DNA from: Candidatus Magasanikiibacteriota bacterium
Lineage (GTDB): Bacteria > Patescibacteriota > Patescibacteriia > Magasanikbacterales > 2-02-FULL-50-9b
Reading direction: 5' to 3'
Length of the DNA: 11,011 nucleotides
Assembly (NCBI GenBank): GCA_026396555.1
Contig: JAPLWO010000045.1
Coordinates: 1-11,011 of the forward strand
A program made the position numbers and the translations under genes. Below the pieces are notes generated by a model, which saw only the letters and a program-made list of their open reading frames with translations, was not told the DNA's origin and made no database searches. Below, one piece after another: positions 5,087-11,011 of this stretch (position 1 is its first letter; each line of letters opens with the position of its first letter).

Positions 5087-7495
5087 ATGATGGAGCAAAT
5101 GCCGGGGCAAAAAAAAGTTGAATCGCCTGACGATTTATTGCAGGCGAGTATTTTTAATCGGTATTTAGCGCATGGACCGACGTATGCGATGAAAACGATT
5201 TTAGATGATGCTCGAAAAATTAAGCTCAACTCAGAATCATCTGATGATTTTATAGATGAAGTTGAGTTATTGTGTGGCGCAATCACGAGTTTACTTGATC
5301 AAAATTTTTCAACGCTTGAACAATTTCGATTAAAAAGATTTCGTGAACAGATTAAGCAGGAGTTGGCGAGGATTGAAATGGATGCCTTCAAGTCTTTATC
5401 AGGACAAGATGAAAAACGAATACAAGCTATTATAGTGCACGTTGAAGACGATTTAATTAATAAAAATCCTCATTCAACACGTGCAATGTTCGGCATTGAT
5501 TATCAGCAGGTTACGCGTGATTTACTTTTGCCAATTGGCGTAACACTTGGAGTTGGTGCTGCACTTGCTGCTGAATCACAAATTACAGAGAAACCTAAAC
5601 TGCCGCCACAACTACCAGCATATGTTTCAGTTGAAATACCACAAACACCTGAGGAATTCGAGGCTGAAGCTGCAAAAATAAAAGTCGAACAAACCGAGGT
5701 GTTTCGAAAAAAAATTGAAGCTGCGGCAGAAACGCGGTCTGTTGATTTTCGAGATTTTTTTAAGGAGTATGAACAAATTGTTGAAGGATTAACTGCCACG
5801 GAGTCGGCTGAAGCGCAAAAAAAGTTTTTAGAGAATGTACAAAAAATTTCAGAGAGAATCGCAGGCAAGGAAGAAAAACGCGCGCTGGAAATTGCATCAG
5901 AATATGCGCGTTCTCCGCAAACGCACGAAGACAATCGAAATTCTCTTGCTTTATCGGGGCAGCAATTAACGGATCCTGATCAGATGGGAAATTGTGAATC
6001 ACGCACACGGTTGATCTACCAATATTTACAAAAAGTTTTACCAAGTATTTTGCCGCATGTAAAAATTATTTTATATGATGATCATGAAGCACTTCTATAT
6101 ACTGACGGAACGGGTAAAAAATATTTAGTAAGCCCGGGTTGGATGACCGAAATGACTGAAAAAGATTTTGCGCGAACAAAAGTTCTTGATCCATATGATG
6201 TTTTTGTCGAACCTTTTATTCATCCTGAGAAACAATCGACCGAGGGTTCGGCTTCGACGAATGAAAGAAATAAACATACAAATTCAAAACTGACAGTAAA
6301 TTTCCCAGGCTTGAAGAAATTTCGAGTAGATCCACCAATGCCGCAAAAAGTTTCGGCAGAAATGGCTTTAACAGGGAAGATGGTTGATAAAGCTATTTGG
6401 TTTCGACGATATGCGGGAGAGTATTTAGAACCGCGAATTCATATTGACTCACCAGACTTTCTAAAAAATTTGAAGAACCAGCCAGACGAAGTTACTGCCG
6501 CTCGAGCTACTGATATCATTCTTAATTCTGACATAGATTGGTATCATTCTCCAAAAGAGAGTGAGGCTGTGCTTCAAGCGCTTCGAACAATGCATCAAGT
6601 TGAAACACTTGATATCACGATTGAGCCGCCTGATCCTTCAAATGATCTGGGCAATCCCGATCTTGATTTCTCTGTTCAGACAAAAGTTTTAAATATTATA
6701 AAAAGATGGAATCCTAATGAAGTCTTGGTTAATCAATTGAGAACGATAGTGTCTGACGATTTTCTTGACCTGCTTCCACGGTATAAAAATTTAAAGACGC
6801 TGGGAATTATTGATTTTAATATTGGTAAGCGTGGACAGCCAATTACGATAGAACAGTCTAAAAAATTTTATAATGTAATTGGCAAACTCGGTCTTGAACA
6901 TTTAGGGCTTCCTATTGAAATGATCATGGGGGAAAATCGTGACTTATTTCTGGAGTTTATAAAAAGTAACCCGCAAATCCATGGCGTTGAAATTACTGTT
7001 GATTTTGAAACGGGAGAACAACTCGCTGTGGTCGGTGATGTGGCGCTTGAGGTGCAGAAGATGCATAAAAACATATCATTTCGTATCGCAACCCAAGAGT
7101 TGGCAGCAAACTTAATCCCATTTTTTTTCCACTCAATCAATACTCTTAAACAAGAATATGAGCGGGGAGGTGGCGGGTCATTTTCCATCAGAGAATATCC
7201 AACAGGTATTTTTATTGATCCGTTTGCGAATCTCCAAAAACAAACTGAGCAGCTTAGGGACTATGTAGATTTTTTAGCCCATCTTCCGAAAGACCAAAAA
7301 CCAGAGTTTGGTGGTACGAGCGCATATGTGATGTTTGGTCGTTTACCGAACGCCCAAGAGGAGGCGGCTTTAAAAAAAGATTTAGCGCTTATCAAGGGTC
7401 TTGTAAATTACCCCATGATTATTCCTTCCCATACGAAATGGGACGACCGTGATTTCGATCGTGCGCTCGGTGCGGTCACAAAAGATATTTTTTAG
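5087..7495 (+). CDS. Hypothetical 802-residue protein with degenerate transglutaminase-like segment
   Basis: I do not recognise the full-length protein. Visible parts, in order: a helical N-terminal region (1-140); a short hydrophobic stretch at 146-162 (LLLPIGVTLGVGAALAA) that may be a membrane segment; a charged coiled-coil-like region at about 188-275; and a transglutaminase/cysteine-protease-like segment with MGNCESR (Cys303), DDHEALLY (His333) and YLVSPGW, where the family's usual Asp position (LVDP) is Ser349. A low-complexity linker follows at about 380-405. The C-terminal half has LRR-like strands near 504, 569, 602 and 631 (VETLDIT, LKTLGII, LEHLGLP, HGVEITV). The start is ATGATG at 5087 or 5090. 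There is no SD, and the extended -10 predicts a leaderless transcript. Whether it is an active enzyme, a pseudoenzyme or a scaffold cannot be decided here. Confidence 0.85.
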   Translation: MMEQMPGQKKVESPDDLLQASIFNRYLAHGPTYAMKTILDDARKIKLNSESSDDFIDEVELLCGAITSLLDQNFSTLEQFRLKRFREQIKQELARIEMDAFKSLSGQDEKRIQAIIVHVEDDLINKNPHSTRAMFGIDYQQVTRDLLLPIGVTLGVGAALAAESQITEKPKLPPQLPAYVSVEIPQTPEEFEAEAAKIKVEQTEVFRKKIEAAAETRSVDFRDFFKEYEQIVEGLTATESAEAQKKFLENVQKISERIAGKEEKRALEIASEYARSPQTHEDNRNSLALSGQQLTDPDQMGNCESRTRLIYQYLQKVLPSILPHVKIILYDDHEALLYTDGTGKKYLVSPGWMTEMTEKDFARTKVLDPYDVFVEPFIHPEKQSTEGSASTNERNKHTNSKLTVNFPGLKKFRVDPPMPQKVSAEMALTGKMVDKAIWFRRYAGEYLEPRIHIDSPDFLKNLKNQPDEVTAARATDIILNSDIDWYHSPKESEAVLQALRTMHQVETLDITIEPPDPSNDLGNPDLDFSVQTKVLNIIKRWNPNEVLVNQLRTIVSDDFLDLLPRYKNLKTLGIIDFNIGKRGQPITIEQSKKFYNVIGKLGLEHLGLPIEMIMGENRDLFLEFIKSNPQIHGVEITVDFETGEQLAVVGDVALEVQKMHKNISFRIATQELAANLIPFFFHSINTLKQEYERGGGGSFSIREYPTGIFIDPFANLQKQTEQLRDYVDFLAHLPKDQKPEFGGTSAYVMFGRLPNAQEEAALKKDLALIKGLVNYPMIIPSHTKWDDRDFDRALGAVTKDIF

Positions 7496-7517
7496 ATCGT
7501 TTGTGTACACTCCACAA

Positions 7518-7540
7518 TATAATTTCACTCATGGTATAAT
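7518..7540 (+). promoter_or_regulatory. Promoter region of the DsbA-like / pilin-like operon
   Basis: Two perfect -10 hexamers TATAAT occur at 7518-7523 and 7535-7540. The second has TGG in front as an extended -10 and predicts +1 at A7547, an 11-base leader without SD. No good -35 is seen at the right spacing. The 8-bp palindrome GTGTACAC (7503-7510) lies just upstream. Confidence 0.6.
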
Positions 7541-7557
7541 TTCTTCACCTTCTTTAT

Positions 7558-8307
7558 ATGCAAGACATTATTACCGCTCCTTTACCGAAACGTCCATGGT
7601 ACAAACGTACCTGGGGCGTCATCACCATTTTTGTTTTATCAGTGATGGCATTATTTATTATTTGGTTGACATGGACCGTTTACGTTGATGTGCAATTGAT
7701 TAAATCCGGAAAAATGAAGCCGCTCTCTGCATACCAAGGTGATTTTTCAACAAGTACAAGTGGCGGCACGGGTATTGGCGCGGGTGCAAATATTGAACTT
7801 GCTCCAAAAACAAGTCCGTCGCGAGGTGGTGGCGATAAACCAGCATTTACCGTTGTAGAGTTTGGTGATTTTCAATGTCCATACACGGGAAAAGAATTTC
7901 CGATTATTCGTCCGCTCATGGAAACCCTGCTCAATGTAAAATTTGTGTATCGCGATTTTCCACTAACTGATATTCATCCTGATGCGATGCGTGCCGCAGA
8001 AGCATCACATTGCGCGCAAGAGCAAGATAAATTTTGGGCGTTTCATGATCAAGTATTTTTAAATCAATCGGATTTATCTGAGAATGCTTTAATTGGATAT
8101 GCAACGGCAGTTGGTGTTGATACGGATAAATTTAAAAGTTGTTTAACAACGGAAAAATATAAAATGCAGGTCATGCGCGATCACCAGGATGGAGTTGTGC
8201 TCGGTGTTCGAGGTACGCCAACATTTTTTATTGAAGGCGTGAAATTTGAAGGTGCGCTTCCAGCTGACGCATGGCAAACAATTATTGATCGATTGCACGC
8301 ACTATGA
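7558..8307 (+). CDS. Membrane-tethered DsbA-like thioredoxin-fold protein with CPYT active site
   Basis: This 249-residue protein has a basic N-terminus, one membrane helix at about 19-43, a Ser/Gly-rich spacer, and a thioredoxin_4/DsbA-like domain from about 95. Landmarks are VVEFGDFQCPYTGKEFP with Cys107, FVYRDFPL, SHCAQEQDKFWAFHDQVF, a second Cys in FKSCL, and GVRGTPTFFIEG with the cis-Pro. Family members make or shuffle disulfides in secreted proteins. Here the second active-site Cys is Thr110, so it would act as a monothiol, perhaps as an isomerase-like, chaperone-like or reductase-type protein. Its stop overlaps the next start (ATGA), coupling it to a very Cys-rich secreted protein that is the natural candidate substrate (inference). 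ATG at 7558 is chosen because the basic and hydrophobic anchor follows at once and the promoter sits just upstream. Confidence 0.9.
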   Translation: MQDIITAPLPKRPWYKRTWGVITIFVLSVMALFIIWLTWTVYVDVQLIKSGKMKPLSAYQGDFSTSTSGGTGIGAGANIELAPKTSPSRGGGDKPAFTVVEFGDFQCPYTGKEFPIIRPLMETLLNVKFVYRDFPLTDIHPDAMRAAEASHCAQEQDKFWAFHDQVFLNQSDLSENALIGYATAVGVDTDKFKSCLTTEKYKMQVMRDHQDGVVLGVRGTPTFFIEGVKFEGALPADAWQTIIDRLHAL

Positions 8308-10901
8308 CATTTCGTGCGGCAAAAATAATACAGCGACTCTCGATATATTTTATTGCGACGAGTTTTGTTGTTAGTTTATTTGCGCCGCACGCACAGGTTC
8401 AAGCAGAAAGTTGTTGTTCGTATCAGCCAGACACTGCTGCAAAATCAACGCCGTCATGGATTAAAGATTTGGGGAAGGGCGCGTTTTATCAGCAGCCCAT
8501 GACAGGCAGTTCATGTCCAAGCCCGACAGATCCAAGTTTGGCAATCGCGCCGTTCGGTCCTTATTATGAAACAGATCCACGACAATTCGAATCCTCATGT
8601 TCAGATGCAGGAACATATTCTTCACAAATTAAATTGGCATTAAACGGGGTTCAGTGTTGTATTCTAACTGATCAAGATGATAAAAAAGTCGCGTGTGTTG
8701 ATAAAAAAGCAAGTGATGTTTCGAGTAGCTGTCTCGCGCTGCTAAAAGGAAAATCAACGGGGACTTCAAAAATTTATGCGAGCCAACTTCCATGTTCTGG
8801 GGTTGTGACATGTACGGGCACGTCAACGGCAGTGCCCGCCTCACCAACTGCAGGCTCAACAGCAACAAAACCGTGGACGCAGCAGGAATGTGAAAGTATT
8901 AAATTAGGAAGCGGCGCGGCGTACACGTGGATTCCTCCGGCGAATGATCCGGGTGTAACATCAGGAGATTATTGTTTTGTAAAACCATGGCAGCAGGCGC
9001 TCGAAGTTTCGATTGGGAATACCGTGTCTGTAAAAGGCGTGGCAATTTATTTAAACGTGATGTATAAATACGCGCTGGGTCTTGGTGTATTGGTGATGAC
9101 GATTTCGATTATTGTCGCTGGAATTCAGTGGATGGTCTCGGGAGTTGTTGATACGATTCATGACGCGCAACATCGAATTCAAAATGGTGTGATTGGGTTG
9201 CTTTTGTTATTAGGTGCAAACACACTTTTGTATACAATCAACCCGCAACTGACAGAATTAAAAACACCACCGATTCATGCGATTCGGCCAGAAGTTATCA
9301 GTGATAAAAAAGTCGGGTGCGATCCAACAGTTCCTGCAGACACTTGTTTAGCGAAAGATCCAACAACACATTGCGTTCCAAATTACGATGGAATTAAAAA
9401 AGCATGTGGAAATCAAATGATGATTTTGGCTGCGGCAGTTGCTGCGCCAGCTGCGATTGGTGCGGGATTTGGTGCGGCGGGGGGAGCGATTGTTGCAACA
9501 CAAGCGGCGATTGCATTGGATGGTATTGGTGCATATGCAACGCAAGCATTAGTAGGAACAGTAATTCCGACGGCCATAAATTTAACTACCACAAAAATTA
9601 AATTGTGGGCAGTAGATAAAATAGCAGACACGTTGGTGCCACAATTTTACACGTCACTCAAAATTGCAACTGCAGTTGGTGTTGGATACGGGGCATATCA
9701 AATTGCAACCAGTGGTGGTGAAGCTCCACCACTCGGATCATGCGAAGCGTTTGTGCATGATAAAGGTGATGGTGCAATTTGTTCGTTTGATAACGAATGT
9801 CAATCGTCAAAATGTTTGATCACATCGACGAAGGCGTGTGGAAGTTTGAAATATGGAATCTGTGTTTCAGGAAAATTGCGCGAACCGTGTAAACAGGACG
9901 ATGCAAAATTTGCGTGTACACAAGGATCGTGTGTGTTAAATGGAAAAGGTGTTGAGACGTTTACTAATAGCGTTGGATTTTGTTCTGACGGAAGTAATAT
10001 GGGAATGCCATGCGGATCTGGAAAAGCGCCGGACGGGGATATTACGTGCAAAGGAATTCCGGGTAAACCGATGGAATGTATTGATGGATATTGTCGTGAT
10101 GAAGGATATTACAATGCAGATGGTACGATTAAACAATATGATTTTGAATTAGGAAAACCAAAATGTGTGTTGCCAATTGAATGTGCACCAATTGATAATG
10201 ATGCAATTGCGTCAGCGCAGGGCGCAGCAGGTGCTGTATTTACCGGCTGTCTCAAAGGACCTGACACAACCAACGGATTGCCGGCGCGCATGTTGGTATC
10301 GGGTGGTGGCGCAACGATTACAAACGATTACTTTTTAGAATTATCGACCGTTGGAGTTTGTACGATTCAATCGCAATCCATTGTTCATAATGTAAATGGT
10401 AAAGATGTTCCGGCTCCTTGTTACGTAAACGCAAAAGCGCTTGATAATTCAAACACATCAATTGCAATAAGTAAACTCAATGAATATTTAGGTGAAATTA
10501 CGTCGCCAAGTTCGTTGCCTCCGAGTTTTTCAAAAGGTCTTGATCTTGAAGCGATAGGTTGTCAATTCGATTCATGCGCAATTCATCTTACAGATTTTAC
10601 AAAAGAAAAACTTGTATTTGGGTCACTTGGCATAGCTTCTGTAAAAGGTGAATGTCGAACGGAACCAAAAATTGTTTCATGGTCAAACCAACCTGTGGAG
10701 CCAGGTGTTAATATTATTCAGATTGGTTCTCATCCAGCGTTACCATACACATGGCTCGGCGCAGATAATGCAAAAAATCCAAGTGACTCTAAGCCTGACA
10801 ATTTTTTGATCTATGTTGAAGGTCATACACAAGAAGGTTTTAGTAATCTACAGGTGCCTTCATTTAAGAATATTGGTCAGTCATTTTTAGGCGGAGGATA
10901 G
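8304..10901 (+). CDS. Large Cys-rich secreted/membrane protein with type IV secretion pilin-like (VirB2/TrbC-type) core
   Basis: This 865-residue protein starts with a signal peptide (basic start, hydrophobic 12-26, likely cleavage after VQA at 34). A Cys-rich N-domain opens with ESCCSYQP. Around 243-318 a segment like the T4SS pilin domain follows: a short KGVAIYLNVMYKY lead, helix 1 at about 255-281 with AGIQWMVSG, a charged DAQHRIQNG turn, helix 2 at about 294-313 with LLLLLGANTLLYTINPQL. An Ala/Gly-rich hydrophobic stretch lies at about 372-405. Residues 480-630 hold many spaced Cys (for example CSFDNECQSSKC), like small disulfide-knot domains. The C-terminal 230 residues look beta-rich and end in GGG. 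Such large pilin-core proteins are familiar from CPR genomes, but the exact role here is inferred. It overlaps the DsbA-like gene by 4 bases. Confidence 0.85.
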   Translation: MTFRAAKIIQRLSIYFIATSFVVSLFAPHAQVQAESCCSYQPDTAAKSTPSWIKDLGKGAFYQQPMTGSSCPSPTDPSLAIAPFGPYYETDPRQFESSCSDAGTYSSQIKLALNGVQCCILTDQDDKKVACVDKKASDVSSSCLALLKGKSTGTSKIYASQLPCSGVVTCTGTSTAVPASPTAGSTATKPWTQQECESIKLGSGAAYTWIPPANDPGVTSGDYCFVKPWQQALEVSIGNTVSVKGVAIYLNVMYKYALGLGVLVMTISIIVAGIQWMVSGVVDTIHDAQHRIQNGVIGLLLLLGANTLLYTINPQLTELKTPPIHAIRPEVISDKKVGCDPTVPADTCLAKDPTTHCVPNYDGIKKACGNQMMILAAAVAAPAAIGAGFGAAGGAIVATQAAIALDGIGAYATQALVGTVIPTAINLTTTKIKLWAVDKIADTLVPQFYTSLKIATAVGVGYGAYQIATSGGEAPPLGSCEAFVHDKGDGAICSFDNECQSSKCLITSTKACGSLKYGICVSGKLREPCKQDDAKFACTQGSCVLNGKGVETFTNSVGFCSDGSNMGMPCGSGKAPDGDITCKGIPGKPMECIDGYCRDEGYYNADGTIKQYDFELGKPKCVLPIECAPIDNDAIASAQGAAGAVFTGCLKGPDTTNGLPARMLVSGGGATITNDYFLELSTVGVCTIQSQSIVHNVNGKDVPAPCYVNAKALDNSNTSIAISKLNEYLGEITSPSSLPPSFSKGLDLEAIGCQFDSCAIHLTDFTKEKLVFGSLGIASVKGECRTEPKIVSWSNQPVEPGVNIIQIGSHPALPYTWLGADNAKNPSDSKPDNFLIYVEGHTQEGFSNLQVPSFKNIGQSFLGGG

Positions 10902-11011
10902 ACAATTATTGGCTTTTCAGACGTTCGCGCCCCAGCTCTTGAACAATCTTGACGCCCATGGTAGTATGCAAGGCAATTGTATATTTATGTTTGTATGGGT
11001 GAAAAATTAAT
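10902..11011 (+). promoter_or_regulatory. Promoter region for a following gene
   Basis: TTGAAC (10939-10944), a 17-base spacer and TAGTAT (10962-10967) with TGG in front (10959-10961) form a plausible extended promoter with +1 near 10974. A second possible -10, TATATT, is at 10980-10985. No terminator is visible after the stop at 10901, so read-through from the upstream operon is also possible. Confidence 0.5.
10995..11011 (+). CDS. Possible start of next gene (first codons only)
   Basis: ATG at 10995 opens a frame reading M-G-E-K-L that runs off the window. It would have a short leader without SD, like its neighbours. The nearer ATG at 10987 is rejected because its frame stops after seven codons. 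With five codons visible, nothing can be said about function. Confidence 0.25.

Noticed and set aside
7501..7517. Terminator after the 802-residue gene
   Set aside because: TTGTG/CACAA can form a 5-bp stem, but there is no U-tract and the region overlaps promoter elements of the next gene.
9404..9601. Gly/Cys-rich 65-residue frame inside the pilin-core gene
   Set aside because: It is an out-of-frame reading of the Ala/Gly-rich stretch of the 865-residue protein.
1..11011. CRISPR array, insertion sequence or transposase
   Set aside because: No regularly spaced direct repeats and no transposase-like protein were seen on either strand.

Overview
This window looks like a piece of a reduced, host-associated bacterial genome, most plausibly Candidatus Patescibacteria (CPR). 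This placement is inferred from gene content and style, not from a marker phylogeny. The clues are: an RNase J with a long disordered N-terminal extension; a secG gene followed directly by a membrane-anchored family-5 solute-binding protein with no transporter partners; a very large Cys-rich secreted protein with a VirB2/TrbC-like pilin core; a membrane-tethered DsbA-like protein; and several genes whose best promoter places the transcript start at or next to the start codon, with no Shine-Dalgarno (SD) sequence.

Left part (1-2970), all on the minus strand. The 3'-truncated RNase J gene (1-1625) is preceded by a roughly 375-base leader region. That region holds two strong hairpins and, further upstream, a 139-base element with 15-bp perfect inverted ends. 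Next comes tRNA-Leu(CAG) (2003-2085), with its own near-consensus promoter overlapped by a perfect 11-bp dyad. Upstream of that lies a self-contained unit for an unrecognised 170-residue protein (2386-2898): consensus-like promoter, a hairpin at the very 5' end of its mRNA, a strong SD, and two rho-independent-type terminators in tandem.

Middle part (2969-5086). secG and the solute-binding protein gene form a two-gene minus-strand operon driven by a promoter that predicts a leaderless secG mRNA. The divergent gap between secG and the rightward genes contains a 70-base rod-like hairpin with its own plus-strand promoter, a candidate small RNA.

Right part (5087-11011), all on the plus strand. 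First is an unrecognised 802-residue protein with a possible transmembrane segment, a coiled-coil stretch, a transglutaminase/cysteine-protease-like segment in which Cys and His are kept but the usual Asp position reads Ser, and a leucine-rich-repeat-like C-terminal part. Next is a DsbA-like thioredoxin-fold protein with a single active-site Cys (CPYT). It is translationally coupled by ATGA to the 865-residue Cys-rich protein with the pilin-like core. A plausible reading is that the DsbA-like protein helps fold the Cys-rich surface protein, which may belong to a type IV secretion or pilus-like apparatus. The last 110 bases contain a promoter and possibly the first codons of another gene.
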